From Alteromonas sp. a30 (GTDB lineage Bacteria > Pseudomonadota > Gammaproteobacteria > Enterobacterales > Alteromonadaceae): a DNA stretch of 64,000 bases. The stretch is from the NCBI RefSeq assembly GCF_026788005.1, contig NZ_JABEPE010000001.1, forward strand, positions 62,001-126,000, given 5' to 3'. Under the pieces are notes generated by a model. The model was not told where the DNA came from. It did no database searches and worked only from the letters and a program-made list of their open reading frames with translations. Below, piece after piece: positions 34,362 through 42,948 of the stretch; within the stretch, counting starts at the first letter, position 1, and each line of letters begins with the position of its first letter. Made by a program: the position numbers and the translations under genes.

Positions 34362-35978
34362 TTATTGGTAGCTGTAGTTCATTGTTACGCCGCTATACGT
34401 AGAGTAAGCGCGGATACCAACGTGCCAAGTACCTGAAGACGGATTGTTGAAAGTACATGTCTCGTTGTTACCTGAACGATAAGGACGGCAATCGTAAGTA
34501 GACGTTGTTGGCTGTGCACCATATCTTAAGTAAAGGTCAGCATCACCTGAACCACCAGAGATAGAAACGCTCATAGTCGCTACGCCTGCTGGAATATCCC
34601 AAGTGTAACGATCCCATGCTGAACGACTACCAGAAAGACCTGACAACTGACCAGATACTGGCTCAACACCGCCGCCATTACCGCCACCGTTGTTACCGCC
34701 GTCACCGCCGCCAGCACAACCGTATTGGTTTAAGTAGTTAACGGCGTCAAGCGCTTTAACGATACCGTGACCATAGAAGTTATCACGACCAGAAGCACCG
34801 CGATCTTGTGCAGTTGCGTTTAACGCAGCACGGATTTGCTGGTTAGAACAAGACTGGTGATAAGACCAAACTAGCGCTGCAACACCAGAAACGTGCGGAG
34901 TCGCCATAGACGTACCGCTGATGCTGTTGTAGCCACCGTTGTTCCAAGTAGAGTTTACAGCTACACCAGGACCTGCAATTTCAACTTGGCTGTTATATTG
35001 CGAGAAAGATGCAACGTTTGAAGAAGAATCAACTGCTGCAACAGACATTACCGCATCGTAAGAAGCAGGGTAAGAGAAAGAACTGTTACCAGAGTTACCC
35101 GCTGCTGCGATAAGCATCATACCGTCGTTTACAAAGCCTTGAAGTGAGCTAGCTTCTGCAGAAGAAGAACCAGAACCACCTAAAGACATGCTAACGACGT
35201 CAGCACCGGCATCTTTACACTGTTGAATAGCGTTGATGATGTTAGACGCGCTTGTCCAGTTACCTTGGTCGTTAAAGATTTTAACGATGTGAAGGTCAAC
35301 ACCAGGGAATACACCAACAACACCTGTGTTGTTATCTAGTGCAGCAACGGTACCCGCTACGTGAGTACCGTGACCGTTACCGTCGTTGCTCCAAGAACCC
35401 ACTTGAGAGTTGTTAGCTTGACCAGACGCGCTTGGTAAATCTGCGTGACCAAGTGTGTAACCCGTATCGATGATACATACTTCACGAGCAGTTGTGTTGG
35501 ACTGACTTAACTGGTTAGCTTGAACCATTGGAATACCATATGGTGTGCTTTGAGCTAACAAGTAACGGCGTGGATCGTCAGAAACCGATTCAACATTACG
35601 GTTATTAAGAAGGTCGTTGTATTGCTTCTTAGTTAAGTTAGCAACAGACATACGTTGCTTTTCAATAGAAGAAATGTATTTACCGCCAACAGCAGCAATA
35701 GCAGCTTCAGCAGCTTTAGCGTTCAAAACGCCATCTTTAACCATTGCTACGCCAGTAGCATTACGGCCTTGACCATTAGTGAAGATCGCATCTTCTTTAA
35801 AAGTGATGATATAGCGACCCGTTTTTTCTTTATCTTTTACAGAAGAAGAAACGAGAGTTGGTTTTGAATCGAAACCGCCTACGACTTTTTGAGGCGTTGC
35901 AGCCATTACACTAGTTGCAACTAAAGTTAAGGCAGAAACACCTAATCCTACGAACACGTTGTTTTTAGTAATCTTCAT
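34362..35978 (-). CDS. Secreted subtilisin-like serine protease (S8) with PPC domain
   Basis: 538 residues: signal peptide (1-27), an inhibitor I9-like propeptide (about 54-140, RYIITFKEDAIF), the S8 catalytic domain (about 145-415), a glycine-rich linker (422-437) and a C-terminal PPC domain (about 441-538). The triad is D171 (IDTGY), H203 (HGTHVAG) and S357 (GTSMATPH), with the oxyanion asparagine at N295. This layout is that of marine Alteromonas/Pseudoalteromonas extracellular proteases, probably exported by type II secretion. It is monocistronic with its own terminator. Confidence 0.96.
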   Translation of the reverse strand: MKITKNNVFVGLGVSALTLVATSVMAATPQKVVGGFDSKPTLVSSSVKDKEKTGRYIITFKEDAIFTNGQGRNATGVAMVKDGVLNAKAAEAAIAAVGGKYISSIEKQRMSVANLTKKQYNDLLNNRNVESVSDDPRRYLLAQSTPYGIPMVQANQLSQSNTTAREVCIIDTGYTLGHADLPSASGQANNSQVGSWSNDGNGHGTHVAGTVAALDNNTGVVGVFPGVDLHIVKIFNDQGNWTSASNIINAIQQCKDAGADVVSMSLGGSGSSSAEASSLQGFVNDGMMLIAAAGNSGNSSFSYPASYDAVMSVAAVDSSSNVASFSQYNSQVEIAGPGVAVNSTWNNGGYNSISGTSMATPHVSGVAALVWSYHQSCSNQQIRAALNATAQDRGASGRDNFYGHGIVKALDAVNYLNQYGCAGGGDGGNNGGGNGGGVEPVSGQLSGLSGSRSAWDRYTWDIPAGVATMSVSISGGSGDADLYLRYGAQPTTSTYDCRPYRSGNNETCTFNNPSSGTWHVGIRAYSTYSGVTMNYSYQ

Positions 35979-36430
35979 AAATACTTCTCTTGTTTTATTT
36001 TTTAGTACAAGTTTCTTGTAATTATCTTTAAGTAACGACCTTTGGAAACAGCTAAACCGTTACTATTCTGAATTAGTCGGCTTCAATTTTTTACCGACCC
36101 TTTCGATTAAGAACCAAATGGACTTCATTTTCAAGTGCTTATTAAAGATTTATTTCACCTTAATTAAAAAAATATTATGAGACACTTTTAACTCAATATG
36201 GTTATTTTCGTTTAAGTCTAGAAAAAATGAGGCATGCAGGAGGATTGAGAAGGGTATTTATACACAAAATGGATATATAGATACCCCCTAATTAACTAAG
36301 CACAACCTAAAAGAGTAAAGCTATAATTACATATTATTACTTTTTTAAGGCGTAAAAAAACAACGAATAAAATAAAAATTAATCATATTTGAATAGCTAA
36401 AACTTTCACATAAACGAAAGCTAATATTCC
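35979..36430. other. 452-base AT-rich region upstream of the protease
   Basis: Very AT-rich, with many runs of A and T. It holds the protease promoter and leader and the 3' flank of the aldo-keto reductase gene. No small gene, clear hairpin or known operator was recognised. Confidence 0.4.
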
Positions 36431-37399
36431 CTAAGGCAGGGCTTGTCCTCGTGCTGTAACCAATAATTTATACCAATGATTTCGACTTAACAGCACGCTA
36501 TTAGCTTCTGTGCAAGCTTTAATTCGTTCAGGTTGAATCGTTCCAATGACAGGTTGTACATTTGCGGGATGACGCATTAACCAACCAAGCACAATTGCTT
36601 CTTTTGTGGTTTGATATTCCGCAGCAAGCTCAGCCACCAAAGCCGCAGTATTCTGTACAGCCAAGCTTTCACTTGAAATATCGCGTCCCGAAAACAGCCC
36701 TTGCGCTAAACTACCCCAGGCTTGAATTTGAATATCGTTCATGGCGCAGTGCTCTAACTGACCGCCTGACCAATGAGTCGTATTTAATGGTGCATTTCCA
36801 GCGTGTAGTGTTTCTTCAACCCAACCATATTTAAACAAACTCATCTCTAGTTGGTTTACAATTAGTGGAACATCACAGTAGTACTGTAAATACTTAATTT
36901 GGTGCACATGCATATTAGAAACACCAAAATGCTTCACTTTTCCCTCGTTATGTAACCTATTAAAAACATCAGCCACTTCTTCCACTTGCATAAGTGGATC
37001 TGGTCGATGTATTAATAAGATGTCTAAGTAATCTGTTTTGAGCCTTTTCAGTGAAGCTTCTACTGAAGTTTGTATCCAATCTGCAGAAGCATCGTATTGC
37101 CCGACTAAACTCCCCTCTTCTAACCGAATACCGCATTTGCTCTGAATCACTATTTGTTCACGCACATTCGGCATCGACATTAAGATCTCGCCAAAAACGC
37201 TTTCCGATTTTCCATGGCAATAAATATCAGCGTGATCAAAAAAGCGGATGCCTGACTCTAATGCTGTATTCACCGCATCATGAGCCTCTCTCAATTGAGA
37301 TTTTGTTAGTGTGTTCTTATCCCAACTTCCTCCAAGGCCCATGCATCCAAAAGCAATACGGCTTGTATTTTTAACGTGTTTTTGAAGTGGAATGCTCAT
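36431..37399 (-). CDS. Aldo-keto reductase (YdhF-like)
   Basis: A 322-residue NADPH-dependent oxidoreductase with a TIM barrel. It has the active-site DHADIYCHGKSESVFGE (Asp and Tyr), the SKCGIRLEEG lysine region, LLIHRPDPLMQVEEVADVF with the catalytic His, and the C-terminal cofactor part LGWLMRHPANVQPVIGT. It is close to E. coli YdhF in pattern. The substrate is unknown. The ATG overlaps the stop of a small upstream gene by 4 bases. Confidence 0.93.
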   Translation of the reverse strand: MSIPLQKHVKNTSRIAFGCMGLGGSWDKNTLTKSQLREAHDAVNTALESGIRFFDHADIYCHGKSESVFGEILMSMPNVREQIVIQSKCGIRLEEGSLVGQYDASADWIQTSVEASLKRLKTDYLDILLIHRPDPLMQVEEVADVFNRLHNEGKVKHFGVSNMHVHQIKYLQYYCDVPLIVNQLEMSLFKYGWVEETLHAGNAPLNTTHWSGGQLEHCAMNDIQIQAWGSLAQGLFSGRDISSESLAVQNTAALVAELAAEYQTTKEAIVLGWLMRHPANVQPVIGTIQPERIKACTEANSVLLSRNHWYKLLVTARGQALP

Positions 37400-37665
37400 T
37401 CATCTTGTCCTTTTATGGGTTGCATATTTTCTTTTAACCATGAATTAAGAAGTTTTATTTGGCCGCATTTGTATGCTGCATAGGTAATTTTAAGCGCGTT
37501 ACTTAAAATTTCACTATCGGTCCACGAAGTCACTTCTTGGATATTTTGGTAGCATTCAAGCGCTTGCTGATCGACGTACCCTCTTACCTGTTTATGACCT
37601 TTCGCCTTCTGTCTTTCCCGATAACGTTTTTGCTTATCCGCATTTACATTGGTTTTCTGGTTCAT
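37396..37665 (-). CDS. Small basic protein, possible ribbon-helix-helix regulator
   Basis: About 89 residues from ATG 37665; a TTG five codons earlier is possible. The N-terminus is very basic (KQKRYRERQKAKGHKQVRGYVDQQALECYQ) and resembles the arm and beta strand of small ribbon-helix-helix proteins whose sequences run RYRERQKAKG. The rest is helical. Its stop overlaps the aldo-keto reductase start, so it may regulate or be co-made with that enzyme. The assignment is tentative. Confidence 0.55.
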   Translation of the reverse strand: MNQKTNVNADKQKRYRERQKAKGHKQVRGYVDQQALECYQNIQEVTSWTDSEILSNALKITYAAYKCGQIKLLNSWLKENMQPIKGQDE

Positions 37666-37778
37666 CGTTGACCCACTCAACTATTTTCTCTTATTAGAAT
37701 ATCTTAACGTCAGTATACCGGACATTGTTTTGGGCGAGTTTGCCTGATCTATAAAAAATTTACTGTTCAGAGTTGTTT

Positions 37779-37796
37779 AGCTTACAAGTGTTCGCT
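37779..37796 (+). promoter_or_regulatory. FabR-like operator upstream of fabA
   Basis: AGCTTACAAGTGTTCGCT is an imperfect palindrome close to the FabR consensus AGCGTACA-N2-TGTNCGCT. It lies 39 bases before the fabA ATG and next to a TATACC -10-like element (37801-37806). In E. coli FabR represses fabA and fabB when unsaturated thioesters are plentiful. The regulator gene itself is not in this window. Confidence 0.7.
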
Positions 37797-37835
37797 AAAT
37801 TATACCTTTGTAGCTTTAAAACTGATTATCTCTCT

Positions 37836-38354
37836 ATGTTTGAACCAAAAAATAGTTATTCAAAAGAAGAATTGTTGTCCTGTAGTCAAGGAGAGCTTTT
37901 CGGACCCGGAAACAGTCAACTTCCCGCCCCTAATATGCTAATGATGGACCGCATCGTGCAAATTACAAATGACGGTGGTGAACACGGTAAAGGCTACATT
38001 GAAGCTGAGCTCGATATTACTCCTGATTTATGGTTCTTTGACTGCCATTTTCCAGGAGACCCTGTTATGCCAGGCTGCTTGGGGCTTGATGCGATGTGGC
38101 AACTTGTCGGTTTTTTCCTTGGCTGGAACAAAGGTCCCGGTAAAGGCCGAGCTCTCGGTGTAGGAGAAGTAAAATTTACTGGGCAAATATTACCAACCGC
38201 TAAAAAAGTCACCTACAAAATCACGATGAAACGCGTTATTAAACGTAAGTTATTCATGGGAATTGGTGACGGGGTGGTAGAAGTGGATGGTCGCCCAATT
38301 TATCAGGCAGATAACCTCAAAGTAGGACTGTTCCAAGATACCAGCTCATTTTAG
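37836..38354 (+). CDS. fabA: 3-hydroxydecanoyl-ACP dehydratase/isomerase
   Basis: 172 residues from ATG 37836, the standard FabA length; an upstream in-frame start at 37773 is not supported. It dehydrates 3-hydroxydecanoyl-ACP and isomerises the product to cis-3, starting unsaturated fatty acid synthesis. The catalytic [21 protein letters not shown] region with His and Asp is intact. A FabR-like operator lies upstream and rmf lies downstream, as in other gammaproteobacteria. Confidence 0.97.
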   Translation: MFEPKNSYSKEELLSCSQGELFGPGNSQLPAPNMLMMDRIVQITNDGGEHGKGYIEAELDITPDLWFFDCHFPGDPVMPGCLGLDAMWQLVGFFLGWNKGPGKGRALGVGEVKFTGQILPTAKKVTYKITMKRVIKRKLFMGIGDGVVEVDGRPIYQADNLKVGLFQDTSSF

Positions 38355-38836
38355 AGTACACTTGTTAGCTAAAGTGCCTTGCTGTACCCACGACAAGGCA
38401 CTTTACACAATCCAGCTAACACCTTAGCTCAACGATATGTAACTTTTATTACGCTTTGTGTACTTAAAAGTGTGATTTCCTATTTTTAATTCGCTTTTAC
38501 CTGTTACAAATTCGGTGTATTAGTGAAACTGGTCTACACTAAAAGTGGTTCGAAAACTTAAATTTTAACAATGCTTCAGTCGCCTAACTTTGTTGATACT
38601 GACTTCGAAACCATTTCTTACCCCGCATAATTAACTCTTTATACGTAGTAGTGATAAAAATCGTCATAAATATGAAAAAAAAATGTAACCGTAAAAATCG
38701 TTCGCTTTTATCTGGTTATAAAATGTCAATAGTCTCTTTTGGAAAAAAGCATTGAAAAGTTTGGATGCATCCCCTATTTCTAGTTATGTAGCCACAGCAT
38801 TTGTGGTTCCACATCTTCAAATAAGTAGAGGTGAAA
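38355..38836. other. 482-base region between fabA and rmf
   Basis: Starts with the fabA hairpin (38371-38404), then AT-rich DNA that probably holds the rmf promoter and leader. No further gene is supported. Confidence 0.45.
38371..38404 (+). terminator. Hairpin, likely terminator of fabA
   Basis: AAAGTGCCTTG and CAAGGCACTTT form a perfect 11-bp stem, 17 bases after the fabA stop. The T run is short and lies within the stem, so strength is uncertain. Confidence 0.6.
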
Positions 38837-39013
38837 ATGAAAAGACAAAAAAGAGACAAACTATCCCGCGCCCACGCTAAAGGGTATCAAGCAGGAATCA
38901 TTGGTCGCTCTAAAGAAAATTGTCCCTTTCAAGCTGTAGAAGCAAGATCCCATTGGTTAGGAGGTTGGAGAGCCGCCATGGAGGATAGGAGTTTAGGATT
39001 CGGTAAAACCTAA
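38837..39013 (+). CDS. rmf: Ribosome modulation factor
   Basis: 58 residues from ATG 38837; GAGGTG just upstream makes ATG better than the GTG two codons earlier. The sequence follows RMF closely (MKRQKRDKLSRAHAKGYQAG, then GRSKENCPF, HWLGGWRAAMEDR). RMF binds 70S ribosomes in stationary phase and helps form inactive 100S dimers. Location beside fabA is conserved in gammaproteobacteria. Confidence 0.96.
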   Translation: MKRQKRDKLSRAHAKGYQAGIIGRSKENCPFQAVEARSHWLGGWRAAMEDRSLGFGKT

Positions 39014-39058
39014 TTCACCAGTTACAATGAACTGATTTTTAACATTGAAGAAAGCTAT

Positions 39059-39101
39059 CATTCCAGAAACCTCAAAGATACTTATTCGGGTTTCTGGAAT
39101 G
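39059..39101. terminator. Stem-loop between rmf and the DUF3466 gene
   Basis: CATTCCAGAAACC (39059-39071) and GGTTTCTGGAATG (39089-39101) form a perfect 13-bp stem with a 17-base loop between convergent genes. Neither side has a strong T run, so it may act as a processing or 3'-end hairpin instead. Confidence 0.5.
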
Positions 39102-39118
39102 TTGAAATATCTATTAAC

Positions 39119-40807
39119 TTACCCTTTGTAAAAGCGTCTACGCCCGAAGCCAATCAAGCCCGCAATAAGCAAAGCTCCCCAACTAAGGCTACCACTGCTT
39201 CTTTCCTGATTATCAGGAAGATCAGGTTCATCAACACACTCATCGATTGTACCGCCTTCAATAGGGTTCAATAAAACCGAAACAATAGCATCATCCAAAA
39301 TTGGCTCATCGTTTTCATCTACTGCCGGCTCACCTTTAATATTGTAGGCTTGACGATGAATGATCGCTGTCGCTGCAATTTGATTACTATTATTAATGCT
39401 GTTGGCTTGAACAATGGTATAAGGTGAGTCACACGATGTTAAATCGTTAAGGTTTTGGAATGTCGCATTATCAATATCGTATAAAAAACCGTGATCACGA
39501 CGAGTTACATTAATCGAGGAGTCCACCTCTCCCTCACCCACAACAAGGTTGTTATCGTTAATATCACGGGCAACACTAGCCGAAGTTGGGAAAAAGTCTT
39601 CGGGATACACAACCGAGTCAGCATCAACATCGTAAACGAAAAACTTAGTGCGAGTAATACCGCTAATACGACGACTAGCTTGACCAACAGCGATGTTGTT
39701 ATTGTTAATGTCAATCGCAATACTGTTGAAGTATTCTTCGTGATCGGTGAAACCAATCACTTCGTCGTCACGAAAGACGGCGGCAAAAGTTCGTGGTAAA
39801 TCTTCGTCTTCTTGAAAAAAGTTCGTTGCTTCACCCACTGCAATACCCGCATTGTTTACCGCTAGCGCTCGACTGATATGAATACGTGTATCATCTTCTG
39901 CTGGAGTGATGTGTAAGCCAAGTATTTTACGATCAACGACTTCCCCTTGATCATTAAGCTGCCACAACGCACCACGCAGTTGAAAGCCGGTTAAAAAGCC
40001 TGCATTGATAATTTGTTGCTGACAAATTTCTACCGGAATATCACCACGCTCTTCATCATCTAAACAATTGGCTGATGCATTTATACGTGCACTGGTTGGT
40101 TCCACGGTTTCATAACCTGCCACTAACAAATTATCGTTAATGGAAAAACCTTCTGTTACCGCACCTATAGCATCAGTTTCTGGGGCGATACCGTAATTTA
40201 CTCCGTTCATATTCACAAAAGCACGCAAACCGTGTGACTGAGCAACATAAGTAATGTCGGTGTCAGATTCGTTGGTATAAGGCACTTTTTCAAATTTACC
40301 TTCACTTGAACCTACCGCAATACCGGCATTACTAAGTAAACGAATACGCGTATCTGTACTACGGGAGTAAGCACTGAAATCTGGGTCGATTTCATCAAAG
40401 CCTTGAATGAATGTAACTTCTTCAGGAGAAGTTGCTCCGGCCGGAACTACATAACTTTGTGAACTCGCCAACTGCTGGCTAATACTGCTGGATTGACCAT
40501 CAATAAATGCCGCAATAAACGTTAAATCAACAGCATTAAAGTTGCCTTGTCTGGCGCTTTCAATGTCAGTTAAATTGTTCACTAAGGTTTCGCTTTCAAA
40601 ATCCAGTAAACTTAAATCAATCGGCGGATTAAACACACCGGTTGCCACTACGCTTACGTCACCAGCATCATTGATACTTGATGAAAAACCTCTGAGGGAT
40701 ATGTCCTGCATTGGCAGCTCTACTACTTCGTACACTGCCGCTTGCGCCGCTTGGCTGAAAATAACTGACAGACTTGCTGCCACCAACGCTAACTTAACCT
40801 GTCTCAT
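39119..40807 (-). CDS. DUF3466-family exported protein with a C-terminal sorting-like tail
   Basis: 562 residues with a signal peptide (ends SQAAQA) and a large acidic, repeat-like body. Recurrent phrases such as INNAGIAVGEA, INNNNIAVGQA, INDNNLVVGEG and INDNLLVAGYE suggest a propeller-like fold of HAF-type repeats. The C-terminus SSGSLSWGALLIAGLIG then FGRRRF looks like a GlyGly-CTERM-type signal (Gly/Ser motif, helix, Arg cluster) processed by rhombosortase. It is therefore probably surface-bound or released. It lies 15 bases downstream of uup on the same strand. Function unknown. Confidence 0.75.
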   Translation of the reverse strand: MRQVKLALVAASLSVIFSQAAQAAVYEVVELPMQDISLRGFSSSINDAGDVSVVATGVFNPPIDLSLLDFESETLVNNLTDIESARQGNFNAVDLTFIAAFIDGQSSSISQQLASSQSYVVPAGATSPEEVTFIQGFDEIDPDFSAYSRSTDTRIRLLSNAGIAVGSSEGKFEKVPYTNESDTDITYVAQSHGLRAFVNMNGVNYGIAPETDAIGAVTEGFSINDNLLVAGYETVEPTSARINASANCLDDEERGDIPVEICQQQIINAGFLTGFQLRGALWQLNDQGEVVDRKILGLHITPAEDDTRIHISRALAVNNAGIAVGEATNFFQEDEDLPRTFAAVFRDDEVIGFTDHEEYFNSIAIDINNNNIAVGQASRRISGITRTKFFVYDVDADSVVYPEDFFPTSASVARDINDNNLVVGEGEVDSSINVTRRDHGFLYDIDNATFQNLNDLTSCDSPYTIVQANSINNSNQIAATAIIHRQAYNIKGEPAVDENDEPILDDAIVSVLLNPIEGGTIDECVDEPDLPDNQERSSGSLSWGALLIAGLIGFGRRRFYKG

Positions 40808-40822
40808 GTTGTTTGTTCTTTC

Positions 40823-42718
40823 CTATTTCATGCTTTCTAGCTCATCCCAGCGGGCATAAGCTTGTTCTAATTCTGTTTGTAAATCCGATAAATTTTGTAA
40901 CGCTTGATTGGACTCGTTTGGGTCCTGCTTGAAAAAATCTGGCGCATTCACGACTTGTTGGAATTCTTCTACTTTTTCTTCTAGCTCTTCAATTTTGGCG
41001 GGAAGTGATTCCAGTTCCAACTGAAGTTTGTATGATAGCTTTTTCTTGCTACCGGATGAAGTGTCAGCCTTTGGACTCTGCTTCTTGGTTTTAGTTTCGG
41101 CCTCGGCCTGTTTTTTTCTGCGCTGCTCATACCACGCATTAATATCTTGATAGCCACCAACAAAATCCCGGACGATGCCATTGCCTTCAAAAAACAAGCT
41201 ATGGGTAACGACGTTATCGACAAATTCCCTATCGTGGCTCACCAATATTAACGTGCCGGGATATTCAGCCAGCGTATCTTCCAGCATTTCCAATGTTTCA
41301 ACGTCTAAGTCGTTGGTAGGTTCATCCATAATCAGCAAGTTACTTGGCTTGGATAGCAACTTAGCTAAAAGAAGTCGGTTTTTTTCACCACCTGATAAGG
41401 CTTTTACCGGCGAGTTGGCGCGATCTGGGGTAAATAGAAAGTCTTGTAGATAGCTAATGACATGACGGCTGCGTCCATTAACATCAATTTCACGCTTACC
41501 GTCGGCGACCACATCAATCACCGATTTTTCAGGATCAAGCTGCTCACGATGTTGATCAAAGTAAGCTAGTTCAAGATTGGTTCCTTGCTTCACATTACCT
41601 TCGTCTGGTGGCAAATCACCAAGCAACAAGCGGATCAAAGTGGTTTTACCACTGCCGTTAGGACCAATTAATGCAATACGATCGCCACGCATAATGGTTG
41701 TAGTTAGCCCCGTAACAATACATTGATCTTCAATGCTGTAGGCTAAATCTTGAACATCAAAGACAACTTTACCCGATTGACTACCTTCTTGCAGAGTGAC
41801 TTTTGAGGTTCCGAGTTTTTCTCGGCGCTGAGAATATTCGTTTCTTAGTTTATGAAGCGCTCTTACCCTGCCTTCGTTACGGGTACGGCGCGCCTTAATA
41901 CCTTGTCGGATCCACGTTTCTTCTTGGCTCAGCTTTTTATCGAACAACTTATTTTGCTGCTCTTCAACTTCTAAATCTTTCGCTTTTTTCTCAAGATATT
42001 CGGCGTAGTTTCCCGGATAACTCACTAACTGTCCGCGGTCTAAATCAACGATGCGCGTAGCAACTCTGCGGATAAACGCCCTATCGTGGCTTACGAAAAC
42101 CATGGCGCCGTTGAAGTCCATCAGTTGCTTTTCAAGCCATTCGATCATACTGACATCAAGGTGGTTGGTCGGCTCGTCCAACAATAAAATATCTGGGTTC
42201 ACAACAAGCGCTTTAGCCAGCGCTGCTTTTCTGCGCCAACCGCCGGATAGCTCAGATAACATCTGATCTTCTGGTAACTGTAATTGCGTTAACACTTGTT
42301 GAATACGCTGTTCTAATTGCCAACCATCTAATAAGTCCAATTGTTTTTGGATTTGCTCCAAACGATTGTAGGCTTTGTCGGTTTGCTCTTCGGCAATGGA
42401 AAGCGTGAGATGATGATATTCTTTAAGTAAATCCCCCACTTCGGCTAAACCTTGCGATACATAATCGAAAACCGAAATTTCGCTGGTAATGGGTGGGTCT
42501 TGCGGCAAAGTGGAAATCCGTACGCCGTTATCGACTATGCGCATACCGTCATCTAACTGAACATCGCCAGCAATCACTTTAAGTAACGTCGACTTGCCCG
42601 TACCATTGCGCCCCACTAAACATAGGCGCTCTCCTTTATTTACCAACAAGTCGGCTTTATCCAATAATTGGATACCGTAAGATAAGTTGGCTTCTTTTAA
42701 CTGCAATAATCGTGTCAT
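40823..42718 (-). CDS. uup: ABC-F family ATPase Uup
   Basis: A 631-residue soluble protein with two ABC domains (Walker A GRNGTGKST and GPNGSGKTT; signatures LSGGWRRKAAL and LSGGEKNRLLL), the ABC-F linker between them and a C-terminal coiled coil (about 555-631). Uup acts on ribosomes or branched DNA and limits transposon excision in E. coli. Its start overlaps the glutaredoxin stop by 4 bases in the rlmKL-grx-uup set. Confidence 0.95.
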   Translation of the reverse strand: MTRLLQLKEANLSYGIQLLDKADLLVNKGERLCLVGRNGTGKSTLLKVIAGDVQLDDGMRIVDNGVRISTLPQDPPITSEISVFDYVSQGLAEVGDLLKEYHHLTLSIAEEQTDKAYNRLEQIQKQLDLLDGWQLEQRIQQVLTQLQLPEDQMLSELSGGWRRKAALAKALVVNPDILLLDEPTNHLDVSMIEWLEKQLMDFNGAMVFVSHDRAFIRRVATRIVDLDRGQLVSYPGNYAEYLEKKAKDLEVEEQQNKLFDKKLSQEETWIRQGIKARRTRNEGRVRALHKLRNEYSQRREKLGTSKVTLQEGSQSGKVVFDVQDLAYSIEDQCIVTGLTTTIMRGDRIALIGPNGSGKTTLIRLLLGDLPPDEGNVKQGTNLELAYFDQHREQLDPEKSVIDVVADGKREIDVNGRSRHVISYLQDFLFTPDRANSPVKALSGGEKNRLLLAKLLSKPSNLLIMDEPTNDLDVETLEMLEDTLAEYPGTLILVSHDREFVDNVVTHSLFFEGNGIVRDFVGGYQDINAWYEQRRKKQAEAETKTKKQSPKADTSSGSKKKLSYKLQLELESLPAKIEELEEKVEEFQQVVNAPDFFKQDPNESNQALQNLSDLQTELEQAYARWDELESMK

Positions 42719-42948
42719 TTTAAGAATTCAGTTAGCTGATTCGCGTCGAACGGCCAAGGCAATTCGTTCAGGTTGTCTTCGCGTTTAACTACCGGAATAC
42801 GCGCGCCATATTCATGAAAATATTCCCGCTGTGCTTTTACATCGATGCTCGTGACATCAAAGTCGCCAGCCTGTTCATCAAGCATGGCTTTAGCCATATC
42901 GCATAAACTGCACTCAGAGCCGGAAAATAAAGTTAATTTAAGCGTCAT
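42715..42948 (-). CDS. Glutaredoxin-family protein (DUF836-like)
   Basis: A 77-residue thioredoxin-fold protein with CSLC near the N-terminus (SGSECSLCDMAKAMLDE) and a cis-proline region (YGARIPVVKRE). It is probably a small thiol-redox protein. It overlaps rlmKL by 11 bases and uup by 4, so all three are translationally linked. Confidence 0.88.
   Translation of the reverse strand: MTLKLTLFSGSECSLCDMAKAMLDEQAGDFDVTSIDVKAQREYFHEYGARIPVVKREDNLNELPWPFDANQLTEFLK

Noticed and set aside
38527-38534. AACTGGTC, a FadR half-site, between fabA and rmf
   Set aside because: Only one half matches and it lies downstream of fabA, not at its promoter.
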